A stretch of 31,554 nt of DNA from JBDIBB01 sp039812685 (GCA_039812685.1 JBDIBB010000041.1:1-31554); one strand, 5' to 3'. Positions 15,782-25,372 are shown, counted from the stretch's first letter. Translations and numbers: made by a program. The notes: generated by a model from the sequence alone, not told the origin.

Positions 15782-18700
15782 ATGTTTGTTCGATCAATCT
15801 CTCTGCTCCGCGGGGCGCTGGTAGCGTTCGCCTGCGGAGCGGTCCTGCTCGCCGGCAGCGTTCCGGCGCGTGCCCAGGGCGTCACCACCGGCAGCATGGC
15901 CGGCATCGTCCAGGACGCACAGGGCCTCGCCATCCCGGGCGCCACGGTGGTGGCGCGCCACGAGCCGTCGGGCACGACCTACGAGGCGGTGAGCCGTGAG
16001 GACGGCCGCTGGAGCATCCTCGGCATGCGCGTCGGCGGGCCGTATTCGGTGACCGCGTCGCTTGCGGGCTTCCAGGACTCCGTGGTCAGGGAGCTGACGG
16101 TCAACCTCGGCGTCGCCACCGACGTGGCGGTCAAGCTGGGAACGGTCGCGGTCGAAGAGACCGTCACCGTGACGGCGCAGAGCGATCCGGTGTTCAGCTC
16201 GGAACGCACGGGCGCGGCGACGGCCGTGAGCCGCGAGGCGCTGGCGAGCCTGCCGACCATCAACCAGCGGATCCAGGACATCACGCGCCTGACGCCGCAG
16301 GCGGGCGGCAACAACGAGTTCGCCGGCCAGGACAACCGGATGAACAACATCACGATCGACGGGTCGTCGTTCAACAACTCGTTCGGCCTGGCGGGCGTGC
16401 CCGGCGAGCGCACGGGCGTGGCGCCGATCTCGCTGGACGCCATCGAGCAGGTGCAGGTGAGCATCGCGCCCTACGACGTGCGGCAAGGCAACTTCGTCGG
16501 CGCCAACGTGAACGCGGTGACGCGCAGCGGCGCCAACAACTTCGCGGGCTCGTTCTACCACCGCTGGCGCGACGACTCGATGGTGGGCACCAAAGCCAAG
16601 GGCCTCACGTACAACCCGGGCTCCTTCAGCTTCCGCAACACGGGCGGCTGGGCATCGGGGCCGATCATCCGCAACCGCGCGTTCTTCTTCTTCAACATGG
16701 AAGACGATGCGCGCACCGCACCCGGGACGACGTTCAGGGCGAACAAGGGCGGTGAACCGGTCGGCGGCAACGTGACGCGCGTGCTCGAGTCCGACCTCAC
16801 GCAGCTGAGCGCCTTCCTCAAGAGCCGCTACGGCTACGACACGGGGCCGTTCCAGGACTACGACAGCAAGACCCCGGCGCGGCGCTACCTGGTGAAGGGC
16901 GACTGGAACCTGAACTCGAGCAACAAGATCAGCGTCCGCTACAACCAGCTCGACTCGGACACCGACGTGCTGGTCTCGAACTCCTCGTCGCTCGGGTTCG
17001 GCACGCGGCGCACCAACACGACCGGCCTGAACTTCCAGAACTCCAACTACAAGATCATGGAGAACATCCGGTCGATCGTCGGCGAGTGGAACTCGGTGTA
17101 CGGCACCAACATGACCAACAACATGATTGTTGGCTACACCAAGCAGGACGAGAGCCGCGGCTCGCTCGGCACCTTCTTCCCGTTCGTCGACATCCTGTCG
17201 GGCGGCTCGGTCTACACGTCGTTCGGCTTCGAGCCGTTCACGCCCAACAACGAGCTGCGCTACAACACCTTCCAGTTCCAGGACAACTTCTCGCGGTTCG
17301 GCACCAAGCACACGCTCACCTTCGGCTACACGGCCGAGAAGTACCGGTCCGAGAACGTGTTCTTCCCCGGCAGCCAGAGCGTCTACACCTTCAACTCGCT
17401 GCAGGACTTCTACGATTCGGCCAACGGCGTGGCCGGCGTGCCGGTGTTCCGGTTCCAGGTGCGCTGGAACAACATCCCGGGCCAGGAGAAGCCGATCCAG
17501 CCACTCGAAGTGTTCTACACCGGCGCGTACGTGCAGGACGAGTGGCGGGTGCGCGACAACCTGAAGGTGACGGCGGGCCTGCGGTTCGACGTGCCGATCT
17601 TCGGGGAGACGGGCTACCGCAACGCCAACGCCGACGCGCTGACGTTCCGCGACGAGAAGGGCAACCCGGTGAAGTACGACACGGCCAAGCTGCCCGACGC
17701 GAACATCCTGTGGTCGCCGCGGGTGGGCTTCAACTGGGACGTCTTCGACAACCGCAACACGCAGCTGCGCGGCGGCACGGGCCTGTTCACGGGCCGGCCG
17801 GCCTACGTCTGGATCTCGAACCAGATCGGCAACACCGGCGTGCTCACCGGCTTCGAGACGCTCAACAACACGCTCGCGCGCCCGTTCAACCCGAACCCCG
17901 ACGCCTACAAGCCGACCAACGTCACCGGCGAGCCGGCGACGAGCTACGAGCTGGCGCTCACCGACGCCAACTTCAAGTTCCCGCAGCTGTGGCGCACCAA
18001 CATCGCGGTCGACCAGCGGTTCTTCGGCTGGACCGGCACCGCCGAACTGCTCTACAACCGCGACATCAACGGCATCTACTACATCAACGCCAACCTGCCG
18101 GCCGCACAGTCGTCGCTGGTCGGTCCCGACAACCGGCCGCGCTACACCAGCAACCGCATCTACTCCAACGTCTCGAACGCCATCGTGCTGAAGAACCAGA
18201 ACGTGGGCCGGTCGTGGAACTTCTCGGGGAGCGTCGAGCGGAACTTCCGCGCGGGCATCTTCGTGAAGTCGGCCTACAGCTACGGTGAATCGAAGAACAC
18301 GGTGGACGCGGGCTCGATCGCCTTCGGCTCGTGGAACAACAACCAGCACGCCGGCGATCCGAACAACCCGGGGCTGGGCTATGCCTACTCCTCACCCGGG
18401 CACCGCTTCTTCCTCGCGGCCACCTACACCCAGCAGTGGTTCAGCTGGGGCGCCACGTCGGTGTCGATGTTCTGGCAGAGCAACACGCAGGGCAACGCGA
18501 GCTACACCTACTCCGGCGACCTGAACGGTGACGGCGGGACGAGCAACGACCTGCTCTACATCCCCCGCGACACCTCGGAGATGAACTTCCAGACCTTCAC
18601 CAGCGGCGGCCGCACGTTCACCGCGGCCGAGCAGGCCACGGCCTTCGACGCCTACATCAACCAGGATCCGTACCTGAAGAAGCGCCGAGGCCAGTACGCC

Positions 18701-19027
18701 CAGCGCGCGGCCGTGTTCCTCCCGATGGTGCACCGCATGGACCTGAGCGCGTCGCAGGACATCTTCCTGCCCATCATGGGTCACAAGCACAAGTTCCAGT
18801 TCCGCGCCGACGTGCTGAACTTCCTGAACATGCTCAACAACGACTGGGGCGTGGGCCAGCGACTGGTGAACGCGCAGCCGCTCACCAACCCGAGCATCGA
18901 CGCGACGGGCCGTCCCACCTACCGCATGCGGGTGGTCAACGGCCAGTTGATGAGCAAGACGTTCGAGTCGACGGCCGGGCTGGGCGACGTGTGGCAGGTG
19001 CAGCTCGGGTTCCGCTACACCTTCTAG
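15782..19027 (+). CDS. Oar-like TonB-dependent receptor with carboxypeptidase-regulatory-like domain
   Basis: 1081 residues. Signal peptide 1 to about 32 (LLRGALVAFACGAVLLAG, then ARAQ). Residues about 34-115 are a carboxypeptidase-regulatory-like beta-sandwich (AGIVQDAQGLAIPGATVVA, EDGRWSILGMRVGGPYSVTA). A plug region follows (ETVTVTAQSDPV, ITIDGSSFNNSFG, IEQVQVSIAPYDV), then a long aromatic-rich beta-barrel ending in RYTF, the terminal Phe used for outer-membrane assembly. Oar-type proteins are common in Acidobacteriota and Myxococcota and are linked to uptake or protein export; the cargo is unknown. Nearby peptidases suggest peptides (inference). GGAGGG lies 4 nt before the ATG. In-frame codons upstream to 15623 run through the inverted repeat and are rejected. 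Confidence 0.92.
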   Translation: MFVRSISLLRGALVAFACGAVLLAGSVPARAQGVTTGSMAGIVQDAQGLAIPGATVVARHEPSGTTYEAVSREDGRWSILGMRVGGPYSVTASLAGFQDSVVRELTVNLGVATDVAVKLGTVAVEETVTVTAQSDPVFSSERTGAATAVSREALASLPTINQRIQDITRLTPQAGGNNEFAGQDNRMNNITIDGSSFNNSFGLAGVPGERTGVAPISLDAIEQVQVSIAPYDVRQGNFVGANVNAVTRSGANNFAGSFYHRWRDDSMVGTKAKGLTYNPGSFSFRNTGGWASGPIIRNRAFFFFNMEDDARTAPGTTFRANKGGEPVGGNVTRVLESDLTQLSAFLKSRYGYDTGPFQDYDSKTPARRYLVKGDWNLNSSNKISVRYNQLDSDTDVLVSNSSSLGFGTRRTNTTGLNFQNSNYKIMENIRSIVGEWNSVYGTNMTNNMIVGYTKQDESRGSLGTFFPFVDILSGGSVYTSFGFEPFTPNNELRYNTFQFQDNFSRFGTKHTLTFGYTAEKYRSENVFFPGSQSVYTFNSLQDFYDSANGVAGVPVFRFQVRWNNIPGQEKPIQPLEVFYTGAYVQDEWRVRDNLKVTAGLRFDVPIFGETGYRNANADALTFRDEKGNPVKYDTAKLPDANILWSPRVGFNWDVFDNRNTQLRGGTGLFTGRPAYVWISNQIGNTGVLTGFETLNNTLARPFNPNPDAYKPTNVTGEPATSYELALTDANFKFPQLWRTNIAVDQRFFGWTGTAELLYNRDINGIYYINANLPAAQSSLVGPDNRPRYTSNRIYSNVSNAIVLKNQNVGRSWNFSGSVERNFRAGIFVKSAYSYGESKNTVDAGSIAFGSWNNNQHAGDPNNPGLGYAYSSPGHRFFLAATYTQQWFSWGATSVSMFWQSNTQGNASYTYSGDLNGDGGTSNDLLYIPRDTSEMNFQTFTSGGRTFTAAEQATAFDAYINQDPYLKKRRGQYAQRAAVFLPMVHRMDLSASQDIFLPIMGHKHKFQFRADVLNFLNMLNNDWGVGQRLVNAQPLTNPSIDATGRPTYRMRVVNGQLMSKTFESTAGLGDVWQVQLGFRYTF

Positions 19028-19077
19028 TCATCCAGGCTTCCAGACGCGCCCGGCCGAGGCCGGCGCGTCCGCCTCCT

Positions 19078-19112
19078 GCGGGGCGGGTCTTCGGGCCCGC
19101 CCCGCTTCGTTT
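19078..19112 (+). terminator. Intrinsic terminator after the Oar-like receptor
   Basis: A 12-bp stem, GCGGGGCGGGTC (19078-19089) and GGCCCGCCCCGC (19094-19105) with one G-T pair, is closed by a stable TTCG tetraloop. TTCGTTT follows. It lies about 50 nt after the receptor stop and is the best intrinsic terminator in the window. Confidence 0.75.
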
Positions 19113-19221
19113 CGCGGCGGGCCACAGGTACCACCGCTGCCCGATCCGGCGCGACTCTGCCGGCTGGCCCCTTTCGCGGGCACTTGCGGCGAGAGCCGCT
19201 GGAACTGGCCCCGACCCGGTG

Positions 19222-19227
19222 TAGAAT
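19222..19227 (+). promoter_or_regulatory. Leaderless-type -10 box TAGAAT before the M23 gene
   Basis: TAGAAT, then 8 nt (CCCTCTCC), then the ATG at 19236. No ribosome-binding site. Same arrangement as before DUF1015. Confidence 0.5.
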
Positions 19228-19235
19228 CCCTCTCC

Positions 19236-20501
19236 ATGTTCGCGCGGGGCGCCGCCATCCTGCTGCTGAGCCTCGGGAGCCTCGTTTCATCGGCGTGCCT
19301 CGACCGGCCCGCCGACGAGGCGACCCCCGCCCGCGGCGACATCCACCTCCAGAGCACCGGTGAAGTGATCGAGGCGCAGGTGCCGCGCAACGCCACGCTG
19401 GCCAGCGTGCTGCGCGCCCACGAGCTGGGCGAGGCCGTGGTCAACGGCATCGTCTCGGCCGCACGGTCGGCCTTCGACCTGCGACGCCTGCGCGCCAGCC
19501 AGCCCTACCGTATCGAGGTGAGCGCCGCCGGCGCCGTGCGCGAGTTCGTCTACCGCATCGACGCCGACCGCTTCCTGCGCGTGAGCCCTGCCGCCCCCGG
19601 TCAGGCGGCGCCCGCCGTCGAACCCGACTTCACCGCCGAAGTGGTGCCTTACCGCAAGGACGTGGGTGTGGCCGCCCTCCGCGGCACCATCGACCGCGAG
19701 CATCCCTCCCTGTCGGCGGCCGTGGGCGCCGCGGGCGAGGGCATCACGCTGGCGATCGCGATCGCGGAGGTGTTCGGCGGCGAAATCGACTTCAACTCCG
19801 ACCTCCAGCCGGGCGACGAGTTCGAGGTGGTGTTCGAGAAGCGCCTCAGCGACGGACGCTTCGCCGGCTACGGCGACGTCATCGGCGCCGAGTTCCGCAA
19901 CGACGGCAGGGTGTTGCGGGCGTTCCGCTTCCAGCAGCCCGGCCAGGACGCCGGCTACTACGACGAGCAGGGCCGGTCGCTGAAGCGCTTCTTCCTGCGG
20001 TCGCCGCTGAAGTTCGAGCCGCGCATCAGCTCGGGCTTCACCATGCGGCGGCTCCATCCGGTTCTGGGCACATGGCGGTCGCACCCCGCGATCGACTACG
20101 TGGCGCCCACCGGCACGCCGGTGGTCGCGGTGGCCAGCGGGGTGGTCACGCGCGCGGGGTGGATGAACGGAGGCGGGAACACGGTCACCATCCGGCACGC
20201 CCGCGGGTACGAGAGCAACTACCTGCACCTGTCGGCCGTCAGCGTCCGCGCCGGCGAGCGCGTGGGCCAGGGTACGGTGGTCGGCAAGGTGGGCTGCACG
20301 GGCCTCTGCACGGGACCGCACCTCGATTACCGGGTCAAGCGCGATGGCCAGTGGGTGAACCCGCTGGTGGAGCACAAGAAGCTCCCGCCGGGCGAGCCGA
20401 TCGCCGAAGCGCACCTCGCGGCGTTCGCCGCCTCGCGTGATGGCGCGCTTGCGCGCTTCGTGTCGCGCGCGCCGGGTCGGTTGGCCACGGCCAACGAGTA
20501 G
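19236..20501 (+). CDS. M23 (LytM-type) peptidoglycan endopeptidase-like lipoprotein
   Basis: 421 residues. Lipoprotein signal: core AAILLLSLGSLVSSAC, acceptor C21. Residues about 35-110 resemble the LysM-like domain of MepM (LASVLRAHELGEAVVNGI, then YRIEV), followed by the family's inter-domain region (AIAEVFGGEIDFNSDLQPGDEFEVVFEK). The M23 domain covers about 265-390. Zinc ligands H283 and D287 are present (HPAIDYVAPTGTPVVAV), as is the catalytic His of NYLHLS. The last motif, normally HxH, is H362-L-D364, so the third zinc ligand would be Asp. The enzyme may still cleave cross-links in the periplasm, or be an activator-type homologue. It has its own leaderless-type promoter, downstream of a strong terminator. 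Confidence 0.87.
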   Translation: MFARGAAILLLSLGSLVSSACLDRPADEATPARGDIHLQSTGEVIEAQVPRNATLASVLRAHELGEAVVNGIVSAARSAFDLRRLRASQPYRIEVSAAGAVREFVYRIDADRFLRVSPAAPGQAAPAVEPDFTAEVVPYRKDVGVAALRGTIDREHPSLSAAVGAAGEGITLAIAIAEVFGGEIDFNSDLQPGDEFEVVFEKRLSDGRFAGYGDVIGAEFRNDGRVLRAFRFQQPGQDAGYYDEQGRSLKRFFLRSPLKFEPRISSGFTMRRLHPVLGTWRSHPAIDYVAPTGTPVVAVASGVVTRAGWMNGGGNTVTIRHARGYESNYLHLSAVSVRAGERVGQGTVVGKVGCTGLCTGPHLDYRVKRDGQWVNPLVEHKKLPPGEPIAEAHLAAFAASRDGALARFVSRAPGRLATANE

Positions 20502-20637
20502 TCCGCCGGGGTCCGACAGGAGCCCGGCCCGCATCAGCCGCCAATCCGAATCCGGACCGGTCAGCTCGGGCGTCCCGGCCACCGGTACGGTGACGGTGAC
20601 GCTTCCCGGCAGCGCCAGCCAGGCCCGGCCTGCCTGC

Positions 20638-20643
20638 TACACT
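20638..20643 (+). promoter_or_regulatory. -10 box TACACT before the M28 gene
   Basis: TACACT predicts a start near 20650 and a leader of about 27 nt, which holds an AGGAG site (20665-20669) 7 nt before the ATG. No clear -35. Confidence 0.35.
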
Positions 20644-20676
20644 ACGTGGTTCGTCCCCCACTTCAGGAGTGTGTCC

Positions 20677-22302
20677 ATGACCCGAGGTTCCACGCGACGC
20701 TGGCCCGCGGCGGCCCTGGCTCTCGCCCTGGCGAGCCTGCCCCTGTCGGCGCAGGTCCACGAGAAGGTCGATTACGACGCCGTGATGCGCATCAAGGACG
20801 AGGGGTTCGGCCAGAGCTCACGCGTCATGGAGTTCGCCGGCTACCTCACCGACGTCCATGGCCCGCGGCTGACGAACTCGCCGCAGTTCCGCGCGGCGGG
20901 CCACTACGTCGTCAAGCAGCTCACCGATCTCGGCTTCGCCAACGTGAAGCTGGAGCCGTGGGGACCGTTCGGGCGCGGCTGGCACAACGAGTACACCAAC
21001 GTCCGGGTGGTGTCGCCCTATGCCGCCACGCTGCTCGCCTTCCCGAAGGCGTGGACGCCCGGCACCAGGGGCCCGCTGAAGGGTGAGGCCATCGCGGCGA
21101 CGCTGGACACCGAGGCCGACTTCGACAAGGTCAAGGGGCAGCTCAGGGGGAAGTGGGTGCTGCTGCAGCCCGCGCCCGAGGTGAAGCCGCTGTGGGAGGC
21201 GCCGGGCAAGAGGTTCACCGACGCCGACCTCGAGCGGATGTCACGCGAGACGCCGACGCGCGGCGGCTTCCGCGGCGCTCCGGCGCGTCCAGGCCAGCCG
21301 AACCCGTTCGGTCCCGGCCAGACGGAGTTCCGCAAGAAGCGCACCGCGTTCCTCGTAGCCGAGGGTGTGGCGGGCCTCATCTCGCCCTCCACGTGCCCGC
21401 GCGGCGACAGCGGGTCGGTCTGCGTGGGCGGCCCCGCCCAGGGCGAGGGTTCGCGCGATCCCAAGGATCCGACGTTGCTGCCCCAGCTCGTCGTCGCCTC
21501 CGAGCAGTACGGCCGTATCCTCCGGACGCTCGAGAGGAAGCTGCCGGTCACGATCGAGGCCGACGTGAAGGTCGCCTGGTTCGACGACGACCAGATGAGC
21601 TTCAACGTGATCGCCGAGATCCCGGGCACGGACAAGGCCGATGAGGTGGTGATGATCGGCGCGCACTTCGACTCGTGGCACAGCGGCACGGGCGCCACCG
21701 ACAACGGCGGGAGCAGCGCCGTGATGATGGAGGCGATGCGGATCCTGAAGGCGGCCGGCCTCAAGCCCCGCCGCACGATCCGGATGGCGCTGTGGGGCGG
21801 CGAGGAGCAGGGGCTGCTTGGCTCGCGCGCCTACGTCAAGGCCCACTTCGGCGATCGCGAGACGATGAAGCTCGAGCCGGAGCACGCCAGGCTGGCGGCG
21901 TATTTCAACATGGACAACGGCGGCGGCGTGTTCCGCGGCGTCTATCTCGAGCACAACGACGCGGTCCGCGACGTGATCGCGGCGTGGATGGAGCCCTTCC
22001 GCCTGCTCGGCATGACGACGCTCACGCCGCAGCCGACCTCGGGCACCGACCACATGTCGTTTGATGCGGTCGGGCTGCCCGGCTTCCAGTTCATCCAGGA
22101 TCCGCTGGAGTACTCGACGCGCACGCACCACTCGAACCAGGACGTCTACGAGCGGCTGATCCCCGAGGATCTGCGCACCAACGCCGTGATCGTCGCCTCG
22201 TTCGCCTACCACGCGGCGATGCGCGACGAGAAGCTGCCGCGTGAGCCGCTGCCGAAGCCGATGCCCGCGCCGCGCGGTCCGGCGCCGACGGCCGGCCAGT
22301 AA
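20677..22302 (+). CDS. Exported M28 family metallopeptidase with PA-like insert
   Basis: 541 residues. Signal peptide 1 to about 25 (AAALALALASLPLSAQ). Residues about 100-300 hold a protease-associated-like insert (GKWVLLQPAPE, AEGVAGLISPST). The M28 aminopeptidase/carboxypeptidase core starts near 315. All di-zinc residues are visible: H330 (GAHFDSWH), bridging D342 (GATDNGGSS), catalytic E376 and E377 (WGGEEQGLLGS), D413 (FNMDNGGG) and H484/H485 (THHSNQD). It should trim peptides in the periplasm or outside the cell. The C-terminal tail is Pro-rich (LPKPMPAPRGPAP). Start supported by AGGAG at 7 nt and the signal peptide. It converges on the amylomaltase gene with a strong hairpin between. 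Confidence 0.92.
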   Translation: MTRGSTRRWPAAALALALASLPLSAQVHEKVDYDAVMRIKDEGFGQSSRVMEFAGYLTDVHGPRLTNSPQFRAAGHYVVKQLTDLGFANVKLEPWGPFGRGWHNEYTNVRVVSPYAATLLAFPKAWTPGTRGPLKGEAIAATLDTEADFDKVKGQLRGKWVLLQPAPEVKPLWEAPGKRFTDADLERMSRETPTRGGFRGAPARPGQPNPFGPGQTEFRKKRTAFLVAEGVAGLISPSTCPRGDSGSVCVGGPAQGEGSRDPKDPTLLPQLVVASEQYGRILRTLERKLPVTIEADVKVAWFDDDQMSFNVIAEIPGTDKADEVVMIGAHFDSWHSGTGATDNGGSSAVMMEAMRILKAAGLKPRRTIRMALWGGEEQGLLGSRAYVKAHFGDRETMKLEPEHARLAAYFNMDNGGGVFRGVYLEHNDAVRDVIAAWMEPFRLLGMTTLTPQPTSGTDHMSFDAVGLPGFQFIQDPLEYSTRTHHSNQDVYERLIPEDLRTNAVIVASFAYHAAMRDEKLPREPLPKPMPAPRGPAPTAGQ

Positions 22303-22322
22303 GCGGCTGGCGGGAGAACGCG

Positions 22323-22345
22323 GGGGCGGGCCTGAGGCCCGCCCC
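22323..22345. terminator. Hairpin between convergent genes (M28 / amylomaltase)
   Basis: Perfect 10-bp stem GGGGCGGGCC / GGCCCGCCCC with a TGA loop, 20 nt after the M28 stop. Its last base is also the last base of the amylomaltase stop codon. No T-run, so probably a two-way terminator or stabiliser. Confidence 0.6.
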
Positions 22346-23946
22346 TACGATCCGTTTCCGCCGTTGATGCGCAGCCGCAGCCGGCTGGTCTTCTGCGCGA
22401 GGGCGCGGAGATCGTCGGCCCGCTCGCGGGTGTCGTCGCGATCCAGCCACGTGTCGCAGGGCGCGAGCAGGCGCCAGCTCCAGTTGCCGTCGTTCACGGT
22501 GGCGGGAGTGTTGATGCGATCCCGCCAGCCGAACAGGTCCTGCAGCGGGAAGAGCGCGTAGTCGGATCCCGATCGGTAGACGAGATCCACCAGCGCGTCG
22601 CGCTCGGCCACGCTGAAACTGCCCGCCTCGACCGACAGCGCGCGACCGGCCAGGCCGGGGAGGCGCGCCAGCGCGCGGCGGTCCTCGTCGCTGGCCAGCC
22701 GCCACCATTCGGCCAGCGTCTCGGTGTCGTGCGTCCCGGTGGTGGCCACCGACGCGGCCGGGTAGGCCGCCGGGTCGCGAAACGGCTGCCCGGGCTGCGA
22801 CCACTCGCGCTCCCAGCGCAGGACCCGGTAGCCCGGCACGCGCAGGCGCGCCAGCGAGGCGCGCACGAAGTCAGGCACCGTGCCGAGGTCTTCGGCGATC
22901 ACCCGCGCGCCCGCGTCGGCAAACAGCCTCACGAGCGTCTCGCCCTGCGCGAGCTGCTCGGTCGGATCGGAGGGGACGAAGTAGCGGGCGCCGCCGTCGT
23001 TGGGGATCGCGTAGGTGCGGTAGAGACCGACGAGGTGATCGATGCGATAGCCGTGGAACAGGTCGGCGCTGCGGCGTGCGCGCTGGCGGACCCATTCGTA
23101 GTCGTCCTCGGCGATGGCATCCCAGCGATAGACGGGCAGGCCCCAGTCCTGTCCGGTCTCGGAGAATGCGTCAGGCGGCACGCCGATCGTCGCATCGAAG
23201 CGGAAGGCGTGCTGGCGCGCCCAGACATCGGCGCTGTCGACGCCGACCATGAACGGCAGGTCGCCGAACAGGGCGACGCCAGCCGCGGCGCGCGCGGCGC
23301 TCCACTGGCGGTCGGCCTGCCACTGCACGTACTGGTGGAACCGGAGATGGCGTCCCAGCGACGCGCGGGCCTCCTTGATGGCCTCGCAGCGGTGTGTCCT
23401 GACGCCCTCGTCCCACTCCCACCACGGCCGCTCATCGTGCAGCGCGTGCAGGGCGCGGAACAGCGCGTAGTCCTCGAGCCACCAGGCCTGGGCGGCCACG
23501 TATTCGTGGAAGGCGCCAGCCCGCGGCGTCTTCGACGCCAGATCCTCGCGCTCGAACCGATCGAAGGCAGCGCGCAGGGCATGCATCTTCAGCCGGCGCA
23601 CGGTGTCGTACTGGATGCGTGGCGCACGCCGCGCCGCATCGAGCGCCGCGCGATCGGCCGCATCGAGCGCCGCTTCACCGCCGAGGGCCCGGAAGTCGTC
23701 CACCTCCGGCAGCGTGAGGTAGATCGGGTCGATGGCCATCGCCGTGAGCGCCGAGTAGGGCGAGTGCTGGCCCGCCGACATCTCGTTGATCGGCAGCATC
23801 AGCCAGAACCCGATGCCGGCGCGGTTCAGCCAGCGTCCCATCGGCACGAGATCGCCGATCTCGCCGATGCCCCAGCTTCGCGTCGATATGGCAGAGAACA
23901 GCGGCAGCAGCACGCCGGCGTGCCTGCCGCGAACCGAATCCGGCAC
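22345..23946 (-). CDS. malQ: 4-alpha-glucanotransferase (amylomaltase, GH77)
   Basis: 533 residues from the GTG at 23946. Moves alpha-1,4-glucan segments between maltodextrins in the cytoplasm, serving maltose or glycogen turnover. GH77 marks: HAGVLLPLFSAISTRSWGIGEIGDL start, HSPYSALTAMAIDPIYL, FGDLPFMVGVDSADVWA, nucleophile D303 in GYRIDHLVGL, acid/base E352 in IAEDLG, and D407 in TGTHDTETLAEWW. Length is normal for the bacterial form. GAGGAG lies 6 nt before this GTG. A GTG further up at 24006 would add 20 residues unlike the family. It follows the aminotransferase on the same strand by about 105 nt; no other glycogen genes are near. Confidence 0.93.
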   Translation of the reverse strand: MPDSVRGRHAGVLLPLFSAISTRSWGIGEIGDLVPMGRWLNRAGIGFWLMLPINEMSAGQHSPYSALTAMAIDPIYLTLPEVDDFRALGGEAALDAADRAALDAARRAPRIQYDTVRRLKMHALRAAFDRFEREDLASKTPRAGAFHEYVAAQAWWLEDYALFRALHALHDERPWWEWDEGVRTHRCEAIKEARASLGRHLRFHQYVQWQADRQWSAARAAAGVALFGDLPFMVGVDSADVWARQHAFRFDATIGVPPDAFSETGQDWGLPVYRWDAIAEDDYEWVRQRARRSADLFHGYRIDHLVGLYRTYAIPNDGGARYFVPSDPTEQLAQGETLVRLFADAGARVIAEDLGTVPDFVRASLARLRVPGYRVLRWEREWSQPGQPFRDPAAYPAASVATTGTHDTETLAEWWRLASDEDRRALARLPGLAGRALSVEAGSFSVAERDALVDLVYRSGSDYALFPLQDLFGWRDRINTPATVNDGNWSWRLLAPCDTWLDRDDTRERADDLRALAQKTSRLRLRINGGNGS

Positions 23947-24051
23947 GCGTGACTCCTCGTGTGACCGCGGTCGCACGCCACCGGCGCGAAACCGGAGCCC
24001 GGGCACTCGCTCCTGCCGCTTCCGCGGCCGGCGCGCCCGGACCTTCCTAGC

Positions 24052-25230
24052 CTACGCGATTCCCGCCCGGCGGATCACGTGGGCCAGCCCCTCGTCGAAC
24101 CGGTCCGGCGGCGGCAGCAGCGACACGACCACGTAGGCCTCGCGGGGAAAGTCGAAGAAGTAACCGGGGTGCACGAGCACGCCGTCCTCGGCGAGCAGCC
24201 GCAGCACGAGCGCCTCCTCGGCGACGACGGCCGGCACGCGGATCACGGCCGACCATCCCGCTTCCACCCGCAGCAGGTCGCACGCCGGCGAGCCGGCGAC
24301 GATGCGGCGCGCCGAGTCGAGGTTGCGCCGGACACGGTCGCGAATGCGGTCGCCGAGGCGCTGGCCGGCCATCAGCAGCCGTGGCAACGCCGCCTGCACC
24401 GGCGTGCCAACCGACAGGTACGTATCGAGAATCAGCTCCAGCCGGTCGCGCGCGGCGGCCACCACGCCGGGAGGGCCGGCGTATTCGATCCAGCCCAGCT
24501 TGAGCTGCGGCAGTCCGCACGACTTCGACAACCCGTCGAGCGCGAAGGTGAGCACCGGCGGGTCGGGGACCGACAGCACGGCGGTGACCGCGTCGGCGCG
24601 GGGCTCAATCGGGTAGGAGGCAAACACCTCGTCGACGATCAGCGCGGCCGAGCGGGCGGTGCAGCGCGCCTGCAGGCGCCGCAGGTCGTCCTGGCGCAGC
24701 CATGAGCCGGTCGGGTTGCCGGGCGAGACCACGACGACGGCACGCGTCCTGGTTGACCAGCCACGGTCGAGGCTGTCGAAGTCGATCGCCCAGCCGTCGT
24801 GGTCGTCGAGCCGGTACGCGATCGGGTTCACCAGATCCAGTCTCGCCAGGTGCTCGAACAGGGGGTAGCCCGGCTGCGGTACGAGCACCTCGTCACCGGC
24901 GTCGCACAACAGCTTGAACAGGACGGAATACGCCTCGCTCGTGCTGGCCGTGAGCGCGATCCGGTCGACCGGGGGCATGACCCCGCGGCGCAGCGCGATG
25001 CGACGCGCGATGGCGTCGCGGGCCGACATCAGGCCGAACGGTTCCGGGCGATAGCCACACGCCTCCTCCGAGACGAGGGCCTCGAGTTCGGCCGCCGTGG
25101 CGGCGATGCCGGCCGTGGCGGGGTTCGTGACGGTGAGATCGACGATCGGCTGCCCGATCGCGCGCAGGCGGTGCAGTTCCGCGCTGAGCCGGTTGGCAGC
25201 CAGTTCGGCAGGCACACGGGAGGAGAACAT
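24052..25230 (-). CDS. Class I/II PLP-dependent aminotransferase
   Basis: 392 residues. Fold-type I aminotransferase (aspartate aminotransferase superfamily), cytosolic. Visible marks: PLP-phosphate and substrate region (LTVTNPATAG, TASTSEAYSVLF), QPGYPLFEHLARL, N172 in SPGNPTGSW, D200 in LIVDEVFASYP, Schiff-base K236 in DGLSKSCGLPQLKLGW, and VLVHPGYFFDFPREAYVVVSLLPP near the end. The substrate cannot be told from sequence; alanine- or aspartate-type activity is possible. The start at 25230 is supported by an AGGA motif about 11 nt upstream and by MFSSRVPAELAANRLS matching family N-termini. Longer in-frame starts to 25374 cover the divergent promoter. It diverges from the M16 pair. Confidence 0.88.
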   Translation of the reverse strand: MFSSRVPAELAANRLSAELHRLRAIGQPIVDLTVTNPATAGIAATAAELEALVSEEACGYRPEPFGLMSARDAIARRIALRRGVMPPVDRIALTASTSEAYSVLFKLLCDAGDEVLVPQPGYPLFEHLARLDLVNPIAYRLDDHDGWAIDFDSLDRGWSTRTRAVVVVSPGNPTGSWLRQDDLRRLQARCTARSAALIVDEVFASYPIEPRADAVTAVLSVPDPPVLTFALDGLSKSCGLPQLKLGWIEYAGPPGVVAAARDRLELILDTYLSVGTPVQAALPRLLMAGQRLGDRIRDRVRRNLDSARRIVAGSPACDLLRVEAGWSAVIRVPAVVAEEALVLRLLAEDGVLVHPGYFFDFPREAYVVVSLLPPPDRFDEGLAHVIRRAGIA

Positions 25231-25306
25231 CCGATCACGTCCTGCGGGCGGCCGGCGGTGCCCGGAGGCCCGTTCGTCACCGGCCGTACGGAAACCGCCC
25301 CGGAGA

Positions 25307-25314
25307 GCTATAGA
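25307..25314. promoter_or_regulatory. Overlapping divergent -10 boxes, aminotransferase / M16 pair
   Basis: GCTATAGA reads TATAGA on the plus strand (25309-25314) and TATAGC on the minus strand (25312 to 25307). The minus leader would be about 70 nt. The plus start would fall near 25321, next to an in-frame ATG at 25322 and about 52 nt before the ATG at 25373. Confidence 0.5.
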
Positions 25315-25372
25315 GTACGCCATGGCGTGCGGCCGCGTCGCGGCAGGGCCGGCGCCTTCCCTGGGGAGACAC

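Noticed and set aside
15794..18349. Long minus-strand open frame opposite the Oar-like receptor
   Set aside because: Val/Arg/Asp/Glu-rich composition typical of antisense frames in GC-rich DNA; the plus strand has a full receptor with signal peptide and terminal Phe.
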